NCBI GenBank assembly: GCA_964030475.1
Contig: CAXIPT010000079.1
Location: forward strand, 1-64,000
Reading direction: 5' to 3'
DNA length: 64,000 nucleotides
Origin: Tethya wilhelma
Taxonomy: Eukaryota > Porifera > Demospongiae > Tethyida > Tethyidae
The position numbers and the translations under genes were made by a program. Position 1 is the stretch's first letter. Every line of letters starts with the position of its first letter. The notes below the pieces were generated by a model. The model was given only the letters and a program-made list of their open reading frames with translations, was not told the DNA's origin and did not search any database. This document shows positions 21,646 through 33,892 of this stretch, piece by piece.

Positions 21646-24600
21646 TCAATTTGTTTTGGTGACCTCATAAGCTGGACAGGTCTCCATCTCCATGGTAACT
21701 GTTTTTGTTGGCTGAGAAGAGAGGTTTATTTCATCGTAGAGAGCCTCACTTGGTTTACTGTGTGCTTCTACCACATCATACTCAGTAGGTGACTGTTTAA
21801 CACCTTAAAAAATAGTTTTGTTTATCATAACATTGAAAGTTTAACAATAATTACCTGTACCTATAAAAACAGCTTTGTAACTTTAACCTCAAATATCTCA
21901 AAAGTACACTTATGTTAGTTATCCCATTTTTCCACTCAGCCCTTCATTATTACAAGTAGTAAAAATTTCAAAAAATAAGTAGTGTAGGAATGGGCAGTGC
22001 GGTAAAAAGCATTGGAACAAGGCATGTCTCAATTTCGGCACATGANGAAATGTTTCTATCTTGAGATTTATTTCGGCAAATCCTAAGGAATGTCAAATTA
22101 AATCATTCATTAGATAGTGTGGCATTTACTTATCGGTATACTATGTTATTAATGTTTCACAGAGAAGTACATATTAATTATTACCATTTGGTTATTATGA
22201 TTCCAGACAGAACAGCGATGATGATAAGTAGAATAACGATCACTGATGCCATCCCAGCAGTTGTGGGTGTACACGATGACGTTAATGTTGAAGTTGACAT
22301 ACTAGCGCCTAAAATATTGTATATGTGTATATGTGTGTGTGTATGTGTATGTGTGCATGTGAGTGCTCGTCTGTGCATTTATATATGCATGAACTGAAAA
22401 TAATTGTTTATCTTTATTGCCTAGCTGCTGCTCTTAAACTTTCTTTAATGGACAAAGATTAAACAGCAGCAAACCATTATGTTGATGACCTAGCATCTGA
22501 CTGGACAAACCATTCAATGTTTACTTATACAAGCAAACGGTAAACAACCTTTTGTAGCTCCCACAACAGCAAATGGTCCCACACCAATGTTGTTGACAGC
22601 TGCCACCATCACACGATAGCTAGAGGAGGTATTGAGACCAGTTGCTGTGTAGACATTTCTTCCACCTGAGTTGATGTTATCAATGAGCACTGCCCGACTG
22701 TCCTTGGGATCGGCTGTCGAAGTAAACACCAGAAAATAGTTTGTTATAAGTCCGTTTCTATGGATACACTCCACACTGTCCCAAGATATGGTGACACTGG
22801 TGGAGGTGGAGGTGATGATGGTGAGGTTTTGAGGGGCTCCAGATGGAACTATACAAATGATGTGTTTACATCAATGAACTATAATAATTACATCAGGTCA
22901 TGCAGTGGTGACTTACTAGTGGAATTGGTCATAAATTGAATTGTCACACTATTCAGTGCTTCACTTCGGCTGGCTACAGTTACAGCATAGACACTGTAGG
23001 CTTCCAAATGAAGGGTTAAGATGTTCATCATTGGTACAGCTCTCACTGTCAGGATGTCTTGATCTTGAAATGAGCTGCACTGTCCATCTCTTCCATTCAA
23101 GCGACGATAAGACACAACATATTCATCAACTGCCAATCCTCCTTCTGGTTGGTTCCAGGTGACTTGGACTGATGTGATGTTAGCTAGTTCAACCACTGAA
23201 GAAATCTCAGGAGGTATGATCAAAGCTTGATCTATACATTTAAGTACTATAATTATTATTGCATGGAATAACACACATATAACATTGATACCTTCAAGTG
23301 TGACTGTTTCCAGAGTACCGAACATTCCTATTCCAGCAATGTTAACAGCAGCAACTTTAATAGAATATCTGATTTCAGGTTGAAGATCAGTTACCATGTA
23401 TGTGTAGCTACTGCGTTCATTATTTCTAGCCATTGTTGCTATGTTAAGATCAGTCATCTGATTAGTGTCACCAAGTAGTCCGTATCTTATGAGATAATGA
23501 GTGATGAGTCCGTTTCTACGGATACACTCCACACTGTCCCAAGATATGGTGACACTGGTGGAGGTGGAGGTGATGATGGTGAGGTTTTGAGGGGCTCCAG
23601 ATGGAACTGTATATAATGTTTGGATATAATTATTCTACATGAATGAATTAGTATATATATAATTAGCAGACTGACCATACAGTAACAGTATAGTCTGATT
23701 TACATACCTGTTGAATTGGTTGAGATGTTAAAACTTGTAGTGTTAAGCAAAGTACCGCCTGTAGTGTTTTCAGCTGTTACATCAACTGAGTAGATACTGT
23801 ATTCTTGCAAGTGTAGAGTGGTGGTATAGCGGGGTCCTTCTCCCCCAGCTCTCACTGTCACACTGCCTTCATCTTGAAATGAGCTACACTGTCCATCTCT
23901 TCCATTCAAGCGACGATAAGACACAACATATTCATCAACTGCCAATCCTCCTTCTGGTTGGTTCCAGGTGACTTGGACTGATGTGATGTTAGCTAGTTCA
24001 ACCACTGAAGAAATCTCAGGAGGTAAAACACCTATTATATTGGTCGAATTGTGACACATTTTAAAGCAGATGCAATGCTATAATAATTATAGAGGTTACT
24101 ATTTCTTATACCTGCTGTTGAAATTTGAATTCCAGAAAGACTCAATCCTCTGACTGAAGCGAAATAGTAATGGTTTGACCTACTAATCAAGCTAACAGTT
24201 ATCTCGTACATTGCCCAAAGTGTCACATCTGTCAATTGATACTCAGTAGAGGCAACATTGGCAATAGTTACCACTTGTAATTGACTACAATTTGTTTGTC
24301 CCCCCAGAGGACATACTCTATACTGGATCTCATATCCATCAAAGAATCCAGAGACAATTGAACTGTTACTAACTCTCCAGGAAATGGTTATGTCTTCAGT
24401 AGTGTGAGATTGCATTGCAGAGCCACTATCTTGATCTATGATATCTTGATTGTGATCTACAAATTAATGTATGGCAATGCATGCATGATTAAACTGATAA
24501 CTTATAATCAATTATATGCATTCAAAATTATCAATACCTAATACTGCGAAGCTTGCAGTAACAGGTGTTGTTGTCCTATTATTAGTCACACTGACTCGAT

Positions 24601-25618
24601 ACACTCCTGAGAGTCTTCCTCTCACTGTCAGGATGTTGTCATAATTCCCTTCTCTGTATAACCTATCATCTGAGCTGTCAGGTAGAATCCTCTGTGACTG
24701 TGTGTAGTTATCATGGTCTCCAAGAGATGAGATGTCAACTCCATCTCTTGTCCAAGTGACAACTGTAGCTGGTCCTCCAGTGGTTCTGAAGGTGAGGTTG
24801 AACTCCACTGGGTCTTCTCTCTCTAGAGAGAACTGGATAGAACCATTAGCTGACAACGAACCTGTGGTGTGTGAAGTATTGTATCATATTCTGTCCTCCC
24901 AAAACAAATATCATTTTTAGTATCTCACCATTACTGCTCAATGGATTAGCATAGACTCCTATGTACTTGGTCTGGTTCACTCCATTAAAGTCAGGAATCT
25001 CACATCTCCAAATTCCATTGATTAAATAAAGTCGATTGTTATCAGCTGCTCTATTACGAAAGACATAAACTGCCTGTCCATGTCTTGTGATTCCAGCTAT
25101 GTGAAGAGGTTTATGAACTTGACAAGAAACATAGCTTTCACTGTGAGGATATCTCCAACTTCCAATACCACTTGGTCTGTACCCAGCCAATGTACCGAAA
25201 TCTGGCTCTTCAGTGAAATCTGTACAGCAGCCACTATAGGTAGTACTACACTTCAGTCCCACCATTAGATTCATTCCATTAGGATCAATTCCAATATCCT
25301 CAGTAGTCACCAGTCCATGGTTAGGGATCACCCTGTCTCCTAGACTGATCCTAATACCATCATCTATAGTGTGTGGTGTAGAGACTATTATATAGTGACC
25401 AGTATGGTTTATCAATGCATTCAGATTATTAAACAAACCTTATTAAAGTCAACTAGACTACTAGGCTTTAGTTACAATCATGTACTCAGCCATGTGAGCT
25501 AGCTAGGCTCATGCAGATGATTGAGTAAAGATTATCTTCAATACTTACCTTGACTCTCACAACTGCTGATGAAGACAGCCACTACAATGATAGTGATGAT
25601 GTGGGCTGAACTGATCAT
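21646..25618 (-). CDS. Receptor gene D: Ig-Ig-FN3x5-TM type II with tyrosine tail
   Basis: Exons: 25618-25549 leader; 25363-24929 N-terminal Ig-like; 24861-24538 second Ig-like; FN3 1-5 at 24456-24112, 24031-23708, 23606-23292, 23231-22917 and 22848-22549; 22308-22185 TM (MASVIVILLIIIAVLSG); 22082-22047 juxtamembrane, cut by the N at 22046; 21803-21646 tail. With the 5 bases missing at the gap the frame gives 916 residues. FN3 4-5 repeat the PPEISSV + PSGAPQNL exon pair of FN3 2-3. The tail has EYDVV, LYDEI (spaced like an ITAM but with V in place of L/I in the first motif) and CPAYEV. A hairpin fragment sits in the last intron next to the gap, so the link to this tail exon depends on the assembly. 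Confidence 0.85.
21953..22045 (-). mobile_element. Helitron-like 3' hairpin arm at assembly gap
   Basis: It begins CAAGTAGTAAAAATTTC after A21952 and is cut by the N at 22046. It lies in the last intron of gene D. Confidence 0.65.
22430..22500 (+). pseudogene. Penelope relic in gene D intron
   Basis: The + strand codes for NHYVDDLASD, the reverse-transcriptase catalytic region also present in the longer Penelope relic of gene A. It lies at the same place, between the last FN3 and TM exons. A third copy is at 45297-45372 in gene I. Confidence 0.6.
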
Positions 25619-25644
25619 AGCTCACTCTTTAGCATTCATCCAGG

Positions 25645-25803
25645 CATAAGAGTAAAACATGCAGTCAGTGAATCAATCTTGCTGCTTTAATACTTGCTTG
25701 TATTTGTGGGTGTTGCAATGCATGGGAATTTCCCACTTTCTGTATTGAATTGCGCATGCGCAGTAGCTAGCCTCAGCTGATGAGATGGTGACCCTTACCA
25801 TGC
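25645..25803 (-). promoter_or_regulatory. Conserved 5' flank of gene D
   Basis: It contains the palindromic kB-like site GGGAATTTCCC at 25724-25734 and the NRF1-like TGCGCATGCGCAG at 25751-25763. The ETS-like core is changed (ACTTTCTG). Confidence 0.6.
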
Positions 25804-25879
25804 ACTATTAATGCCAAACACAAGTGCTGATTAACTAATCTGTAGAGAAGTGTTACAAAAAAAGCAACCCTTTCTTCTT

Positions 25880-26160
25880 AGATTGTACGTAGCATATCTT
25901 CTTTTTTGAGTGGAGACATAAATAATTATTGAGCTTAAACTTCACTATAGTGAGATGCAAAAAAATGTGGGTTAAGTACAAGGTAAAGCATGTATTTTTA
26001 CAACATGGATTTCCTGTTCAGAATAATATTTACTATGGCCTTTTTGCCATTGTCATGTGCACATGGTTTCTACAGTTACTGAGTCAAACCACGACTGTGC
26101 ACGTACAATATGTCTGATTACGTTTTTGTGTGTTGAATTGACCAGCCCACCCTGTTGAGA
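25880..26160 (-). repeat. Truncated copy of the 0.5-kb unit block
   Basis: It matches the distal half of the block but stops at CCACCCTGTTGAG, before the ORF region. Confidence 0.55.
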
Positions 26161-26292
26161 TTGTTCAAACAGTCACAACGACTTATACTCACACAAAATA
26201 GGCATTGACAAGAAAATTACCAAAGAGTAATTAAATCATAATCATTAGTCAACAATCTGTTACAGTGTACATCTTTGAACTGAAAGTTTCAA

Positions 26293-29200
26293 TTAATTTG
26301 TTTCTGTGGCCTCATAAGCTGGGCAGGTCTCCATTTGAATGGGGATGATGTTAGCTGGCTGAGAAGAAGAGAGGTGTATTTCATCATAGAGAGCTTCACT
26401 TGGTTTTCTTTGTGTTTCTACCACATCACACTGAGTTGGTGACTGTTTAACACCTATAATACAGTGTTGTGTATACAGTTTATGAAATAATTTGCAAGAA
26501 CAAAATTAGTATAAAATAAATTATGATACCATTATTTTTGATGTTGTACCCATGCATGTTATGAGTGTGTGTTTCTCATAGTAACCAATAGTATAAGTGC
26601 TCACCTTTACAATCTCGATTGGATTTATTTCGGCAAATCCTAATCATAGTCAAAATTTAATATTAATCACATTTTATGTATGACATTGTGGCATTTGTTT
26701 GATAATGATTCAATTTGTTTAACTATAGACATTAAGTTTAGAATTTGATGTGTTGCAATATTAAGACTTAGTGCATGTATACCAAATAGTTGTGATGATT
26801 CCATAAGTGACTGTTACAGCAATGATGATGAGTAGAAGAGCAATCACTGTTGCCATCCCAGCAGTCAGAGAAGTAACTGTGGATGACGTTGATGTACTAG
26901 TACCTAAATTCAGGTCAATAAAAATAAATCAATAAAAAAAAAGGTGTGTGTGACTGCCACGTTAGAAACTCCCCATGGCAGCAAGAGTCAGAATTTGCAT
27001 TTTTTTTTTTTTTGCATTTTTTAAACAAGGCATTCAATGTTTATACTTGAAACAGACAAAGAATTATCATAATATTTTACAAACAGTAAACAACCTTTTG
27101 TAGCTCCCACAACAGCAAATGGTCCCACACCAATGTTGTTGACAGCTGCCACCATCACACGATAGCTAGAAGAGGCATTGAGACCAGTTGCTGTGTAGAC
27201 ATTTCTTCCACTAGAGTTGATGTTATCAATGATCACTGCCCAACTGTCCTTGGGATCATCTATTGAAGTAAACACCAGAAAATAATTTGTTATGAGTCCG
27301 TTTCTATGGATACACTCCACACTGTCCCAAGATATGGTAACACTGGTGGAGGAGGTAGATTTGACGATAATGAGGTTTTGAGGGGCTCCAGATGGAACTG
27401 CAAATGAGTTGTGCATTGTTTACATTCAATATAATTTAAGGAATGAAGTATTTGATATCCTCCATTCCATAGTAACCAACACTTCACTATTATATAAAAG
27501 CCACTAAATAACTTGTTATAGGCTTGTGAAAAATTAGAAAGTTTTAAAGCTATTTTTTGGACAAATATCCCACTGAAATATGCAATTTCTTTGCACATAA
27601 TAAGTTGTACTGTAGTTTTTAGTGTGTATATGGTTATACAATACATACACACGTGCACTAAAAACCTATATAGTACAAATGGCTTGTACCATAATAATTT
27701 TATAATGAAGCAATACTTAAATTCATACACTATACCTAGTCAGCTAGTGTGTATGAACTCATACATTAACAATCTTTACATCCCGTTTCTATGTTGTTAC
27801 TAAGTAAATTATTTTCCATATTGCACTAACCGCAAACTCATATTGCACTAACCACAAACTCATATTGCACTAACCACAATTGCTTCAGGCATGATTGCAC
27901 AAGAGGCTAAAAATGAACAGTTCATAATAGATTTTCAGTGTTTTTTCGCACAAATGGTTTAGACAGGGCCTCCAACTCTTGATCATTCAGCCATTCAGGG
28001 TTTCAAAACGCCTGCTCTTCTTCTTCTTCTTCTTCAAGTTTCTTGATGGTTTAGCTTAACATGGGGCGGAGCTACTTTACTGCATGACGCGCGCGTCGAC
28101 GATGACTAGGGGTGGGTCACTAAAGAGGAGGAGCCAGGTTGAGTGCTTGAACCGAGGCTTGCTTCGTTGTCAGGGAGCAGGCCAGGTCAGAGAGCGGTGG
28201 TTTTAGAGATTTAAAGAAGCTACTAGTTATATTCTACCATTCCCAAGCTAAACCTAGCTGGCACAGAGAGTATTCGAAAGTTTTCTAGCAACGAAAGAGA
28301 AATAGTTACGAGTTCAGAAGTCGAAGTTGCCATCATACTATACAACTGATTCAAGATGCACTGAATTCGTTTTGGCAAAGGTTTGTTACTAAGCATGAAC
28401 CCTTGTTGATAAGTCTCTTAGAAAGCTCTATAGCAACGAGCATAAATGTAGCCATGGTAAAAATGCCTGGGGATGTAAATTACTTATATCACGGGCACGA
28501 GGGATGCATGGCATTTATTGACCTCAGCCCTCGGGCGCTGCGCGCCCTCGGGATTCGGTGCAATAAATGCCATACATCCCTCGTGCCCGTGATATAACTA
28601 TTACATAGGTAGCGTATCAGATATTGTATCCCGGGAAGCCATACTATTAACACATTTTTTCACAGTGTATACCGTATAGCTCCAAATTTTTGTGGTACAA
28701 TATTTTCGTGAATTTCGTGATTTGACCGTATATGACTGAAATTTTCTCCACGTAAATTTAGAAAACCGTATATCGGTAATATAATTTCAGAGATCGTGAT
28801 TCACGAAAATTAGCTCAAAACGGCAAAGACAGATTTTTCACGAACTTTTTGAACCACAAAAATTTGGAGAATTTTTGAAGAAACATGAGCAAGGGAAAAA
28901 CTGAGGGCAATATGCATATTTCCCTCAGTTTTCCCCTTCATATCACCCTGGGAGCCGTTCAAGACTCTGAAAAGATACTCCAGCGCTTCAAAGAAACTTT
29001 TCTAACATATACGTGAATTTTAGATAGTGTACATTAGGCCAATGTAAACTAGACGGTGCCATTGAAGTGAGCACTAACTATGGTACAAATATTAGTTGTG
29101 GTATATTGCTTCAGAATCAAAGCAGGTCATGTGAGACTTTCAGAGAGAATTAAACAACCTGTATAGGTACTTTTCAACCATTTATACAGTATATTTGATG

Positions 29201-31242
29201 AGTATTAGCTATATTAATTTTATAAAGTATGCAGCAATGCATGGTCTACATATAGTAAACATTGATTCAAAGCAATGATTCATTATCCCTAAAATAGTTT
29301 CCTCGATGTTAAGTGTAACCTTAAGTTATAAAAACCGTTTGATGGTGTTTAGGCTGCTTGTCACTGTTTACATATAGAATGTGTATACATCATGACTTAC
29401 TAGTGGAATTGGTCGTAAATTGAATGGTTGCACTATTCAGTACCTCACTTCTGCTGGATACAGTTACAGCATAGACACTGTAGGCTTCCAAATGAAGGGT
29501 TAAGGTGTTCATCATTGGTACAGCTCTCACTGTCACGATATCTTGATCTTGAAATGAGCTACACTGTCCATCTCTTCCATTCAAGCGACGATAAGAGACA
29601 TCGTATTCATCAACTGTCAAACCTCCTTCTGGTTGGTTCCAGGTGACTTGGACTGACGTGATGTTAGCTAGTTCAACCACTGAAGAAATCACAGGAGATA
29701 GATCACCTATTACATGGGAAATTGGTCAAATTGTGACACAGTAAGACAATAAATTATAATAATAATAATTATAGCAGTTACTATTAAATTTTCTTATACC
29801 TGCTGTTGAGATTTGAATTCCAGAAAGACTCAATCCTCTGACTGAAGCAAAATAGTAATGGTTTGACCTATTAGTTAAGGCAACACTTATCTCGTACATC
29901 GCTCGTGGAGTCACATCTGTCAATTGATATTTAGTTGAGGAAACAGTGGTAATTGTTACCATGGCCACTTGTTGACCACACTGATTGGTTTCTTCCCCCA
30001 GGAGGCATACTCTATAATGGATCTCATAGCCATGAAAGAATCTCGAGACAATTGAACTGTTGCTTACTCTCCAGGAAATGGTTATGTCTCCAGTAATTGG
30101 AGATTGCATTGCAGAACCACTGTTCTGAACAATGATGTCTTGGTTGTGATCTAGGAATGTATAGACATGCATCACTGTAAGAAAATGTGATTATTGTGGC
30201 ACTAGCTAGCTGTTGTCAACTTGCCTGGTGGATGTAGAGTTTTTAATCATGCATGTGTGCTTGTTTGGCTAAAGTTAAGTTTTAATGTATACGTTAGCCT
30301 CGTTCCCAAGCTCTCACCTTTGACCTTACACTCACGGTAAGGAAGGAGAACCATGCATGAGTGTAAGGTCAAAGGTGAGAGCCTGGGAACAGGCTAGTAT
30401 ACCTAGTACAGTGATGTCAGCAGTAACAGGTGTTGTTGTCCTATCATTAGTCACACTGACTCCATACACTCCTGAGAGTCTTCCTCTCACTGTCAGAATG
30501 TTGTCATAGTTTCCATCTCTGTATAGCCTATCATTTGAGCTATCAGGCCTGACCCTTTGTGATTGTGTGTAGTTATCACGATCTCCAAGAGATGTGACAT
30601 CAACTCCATCTCTTGTCCAAGTGACAACTGTAGCTGGTCCTCCAGTGGTTCTGAAGGTGAGGGTGAACTCTACTGGGTCTTCACTCACTAGAGAGAACTG
30701 GATAGACCCAACAGTTGACAATGAACCTGTGGTATGTGAAGTATTGTATCATATTCTGTCCTCCCAAAACAATTATCATTCTTATAATATTAGTGTCTCA
30801 CCATTACTGCTCATTGGATTAGCATACACTCCTATGTACTTGGTCTGGTTCACTCCATTAGAGTCAGGAATCTCACATCTCCAGATTCCATTTAGCAAAA
30901 AAAGTCGATTGTTATCAGCTGCTCTATTACGAAAGACATAAACTGCCTGTCCCTGTCTTGTGATTCCAGATATGAAATCCGGTCGATGAATTTGACGAGG
31001 AACATAATAATTCATTGTAGTGTGAGGAAATCTCCAACTTCCAACACCACTCGGAATCACGCCATTTATAGTATCCAAATCAGGTGTTTCAGTGAAATCT
31101 GTACAGCAGTCACTATAGGTAGTGCTACACTTCAGTCCCTCTGTTAGATTCATTCCATCAGGATCAATTCCAATATCCTCAGTAGTCACCAGTCCATGGT
31201 TAGGGATCACCCTGTCTCCTAGACTGATCCTAATACCATCAT
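26293..31242 (-). CDS. Receptor gene E: Ig-Ig-FN3x3-TM type II, leader exon lost at gap
   Basis: Exons: 31242-30802 N-terminal Ig-like; 30726-30403 second Ig-like; 30150-29800, 29706-29401 and 27397-27095 FN3 1-3; 26903-26783 TM (VIALLLIIIAVTVTYGI, diverged); 26639-26605 juxtamembrane; 26453-26293 tail. With a standard 70-base leader these would give 703 residues in one frame. The leader is missing because a Helitron-like arm and the N at 31536 follow exon 2. The first tail tyrosine is replaced by Cys (TQCDVV for TEYDVV); LYDEI remains and the last motif reads AYEA. The 2-kb intron before FN3-3 holds MITEs. Confidence 0.83.
28479..28599. mobile_element. Hairpin element with nested palindrome
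   Basis: Outer arms TTATATCACGGGCACGAGGG... pair with the complementary sequence ending at about 28599. The centre has a second palindrome, CCCTCGGGCGC-TGCG-CGCCCTCGGG. It is probably a foldback MITE in an intron of gene E. Confidence 0.65.
28672..28870. mobile_element. Clipped TA-flanked MITE
   Basis: It starts CCGTATAGCTCC after TA (28670-28671) and follows the 5146-5351 element, but loses the last few bases at the far end. Confidence 0.7.
30296..30397. mobile_element. Foldback element next to Ig exon splice donor
   Basis: Arms of about 37 bases (TAGCCTCGTTCCCAAGCTCT... and its near complement) surround a 26-base loop. Flanks are GTATACGT and GTATACCT, a likely 8-base target duplication with one change. 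It ends 4 bases from the donor of the second Ig-like exon of gene E (exon end 30403). Confidence 0.65.
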
Positions 31243-31310
31243 CTATAGCGTGTGATGTAGAGTATGTTTTATAAACATGCATTCGAATTATTTAAAAGTA
31301 GAATACTATA

Positions 31311-31535
31311 CAAGTAGTAAAAATTTCAAAAAAATAAGTGGTGTAGGAATGGGCAGTGCGGTAAAAAGTATTGGAACAAGGCATGTCTCAATTTCGGCAC
31401 ATGACTACTTCATTTTTATTCTTGTCTGTTGATCCTCCTAAGGATCCCACTAAGTGTCAACGATCTGTACAATTATAATAATTATTACAATAGTGCAGTA
31501 GCTTATTATTGTATTGGTTCAAATTCCTACTAATT
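31311..31535 (-). mobile_element. Helitron-like element, 3' part at assembly gap
   Basis: It starts CAAGTAG after A31310, runs through the arm and loop, and is cut by the N at 31536. It separates gene E from its leader. Confidence 0.65.
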
Positions 31536-31536
31536 N

Positions 31537-32500
31537 TTTTATAAGTCCCAATAATTTAATAGCTCCCCAGACAGTCCTTACGCGCGCACTCAAATTTATT
31601 TGCAGGCAGGAAGTTTGTGGTCAAGCCTAGAGTAAAGCATGAATAAAATTAAAATTTATATGTTATCTTCAATGGATGATATACTGGACTCTAAGCATGC
31701 ATAAGACTTGGACTAAAGTCTATAGAATTGCTCTCTTCTTCAACTATCCAATGGTGTTTGTCACCTTTCCACAGGTATCACAGAAAGAAAGTTACAGGGT
31801 TGTTTCTTCAGCTCATTTTTTAATGAGATGCAAACACCCCACATATTTTGCTCTAGATTAGCAGTCCTGACAAATATTTTGAGCTCAGTTTGCAAATAAT
31901 GATAGCTAAAGGATAGTTCTACATGAATCCTGAGATGATGCTTGAGTTGCTCTTTGAGCATTAGCATTGCACATGTGTAATTGATCATGAGTGAAAACAA
32001 CAATAACTAGAATCCAGAGGGTGCAGTGAGAGCCCATCCTGCTGCTAGTTCATGCAGTCTAACAGTGCATGGATGGCAGCCTCTTTTATAGCATGCTGGT
32101 CTGAACCTGATCATGCAGGTCATTGTGTGTAGATATTGAACACAGTACAATTTCCTCACGTGAATACCAGTGCATGTTAATTTTATGATACATATATTAT
32201 ATGCTATTAGTCTTGTATGCCATCACTCATACATCATACAAGCAGTTATATAATGTTATGGCATGTCATTCTATCTTTGCAGCCTGCATGACGCTATGCA
32301 CAATGATAAACAGTTTGGCTGTTTGCCACATTGTAGTAATTCAATTATAAGAAGCAGCCCAAGATCTTAGACTACACTATGTTGTTTCGGATAAGCACTG
32401 ATAATCAATTTCTGGGCACATATCCAAAGCAGATGGTCAGGTAAATGTGCATGGTCATCATTATACTATGTAATAACTGGCCAGATGGTGGACCTGGGGA
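31537..32500. other. Intergenic stretch with no recognised gene
   Basis: Short ORFs here do not resemble known families or the receptor exons. No repeat copy elsewhere in the window was noticed. Confidence 0.45.
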
Positions 32501-32507
32501 AGCAGGA

Positions 32508-32705
32508 TTATAAAATACCTGTTGTTGAGACTTTAATTCCAGAAACACTCATTCCTTTCAAATTGACTGGACCAAAATATATAGTGATGGTTTGTCCCAT
32601 TAATCAATGTAACAGTATGTTATCTCATACATTGTCCAGGGAGTCACATCTGTCAATTAATATATTTAGTAGAGGAAACATTGGCTATAGTTACCAATTG
32701 TTGTT
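32508..32705 (-). pseudogene. FN3-1 exon relic
   Basis: It follows the first FN3 exon of genes B-F (ACCTGTTGTTGAGAC, ATTCCAGAAACACTC, CCAGGGAGTCACATCTGTC, AGAGGAAACATTGGCTATAG) but the frame is interrupted. Confidence 0.6.
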
Positions 32706-32734
32706 GGCCCCACCCAGTTTCCTGTAGGATATCT

Positions 32735-33281
32735 ACTTTTTTAAGTGGAGACATAATTTATTAAACTGAGCTACTTATGGGTGCCACTAGGCTACTGATC
32801 ATGACACTATAATGAGATGCAAAAAATGTGGGTTAAGTACAAGGTGAAGCTTGTCAAATTACAACATGGGTTTCCTGTTTCAGCATGGTCTTTCTTGCCA
32901 TTGTGAATTGGTATGCACATGGTTTCTATAGTTACAGAGTCAAACCATGACTGTGCACAATGTGTATGATTATGTTTTTGAGTGTTGAATTGACCAGTCC
33001 ACCCTGTTGAGGTGTTTCCATGGGAGACACGCTAGTCATGTGACACTTGGTGTTCGGTCTTGTGTCAGTAGCTCTTTCGGCCATTGTGAGCACATGGTTT
33101 GTAGTTGAGGGATCAAATCTCCCCTGTGTGCTCACTGTGATGTGTGTGATCATGGTAGTGGGTGGAGTTGATGGGCTGACCCTGTGCTAGGTCTAATCCT
33201 TCCCAACACATACAAAACTCGTTAAGGTAATGATATTCAATATGCATGTTTGAATACAAGCTAAAGCTTGTAGAATTACAA
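32735..33281 (-). repeat. Conserved 0.5-kb unit block, copy 3
   Basis: Holds the MITHITVSTQ ORF at 33153-32932. The block ends at the A/T site 33281/33282, the empty counterpart of the element at 11876-12900. Confidence 0.65.
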
Positions 33282-33892
33282 TATTGGTTTGTTCTTGTAA
33301 TGCATATTGATTGAGTCACCTATATTATGCTCAGTAATGCTCTGACCCATGGAAAACAGTATACATAATCCACATACCAGATAAACTCTGCTACTTGCTA
33401 GTATATAAGCATATGTTTATTGTGTTCACCTTTACCTGGCATGCAGCTGTATTTCCATGTAGTAATAATTCATATCTTTTACTATAATTATAGGTAATAT
33501 AGACTACGTGACCTACTGGTTTAGAAGAATCCCCAACCCCTCTGCTGAATCAAGTAAACATGACTGTACTGGTTAACCAGCAATGTTATGAATCCAAGGT
33601 GGACAGAAATTCTTGTCACACAATTACATTTGTCCATTAGTAGTGTGTATGTAGAGATTCTAAGTAAATCAAAATACTATGGCTGAATCTTATAAGTTAG
33701 GTTGCTTCAAGACATGTCAAGTCTACATTACATATATCTAAGCTGAGCTTCATACTAGAGCAATTTTCATGGAGTGTTAAACTAAAAGATTCTCTGATTA
33801 TTAACTACAGTTACTGCAATGCAACAACACGCCATACATTAATGTTCCTTTAACATTAAACTGTCAATGAATGTCTCCGGTCAACTATTATG
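33282..33892. other. 3' flank of gene F, no gene seen
   Basis: Co-linear with 12901-13495 downstream of gene B. No exon is seen. Confidence 0.5.

Larger units (their letters stand above)
27420..29390. other. Long intron of gene E with repeats
   Basis: This intron holds three pieces resembling CATATTGCACTAACCACAAA (27825-27880), a CTT run (28017-28036), a relatively CpG-rich part at 28060-28200, a hairpin at 28479-28599 and a MITE at 28672-28870. The short ORFs have no recognisable domain. Confidence 0.5.

Noticed and set aside
21646..21803. True ITAM in the type II tail
   Set aside because: Spacing is close, but the first motif is YDVV rather than YxxL/I; described only as ITAM-like.
28060..28200. 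tRNA-derived SINE or tRNA gene
   Set aside because: A loose B-box-like word only; no A box at the right distance and no cloverleaf could be drawn.
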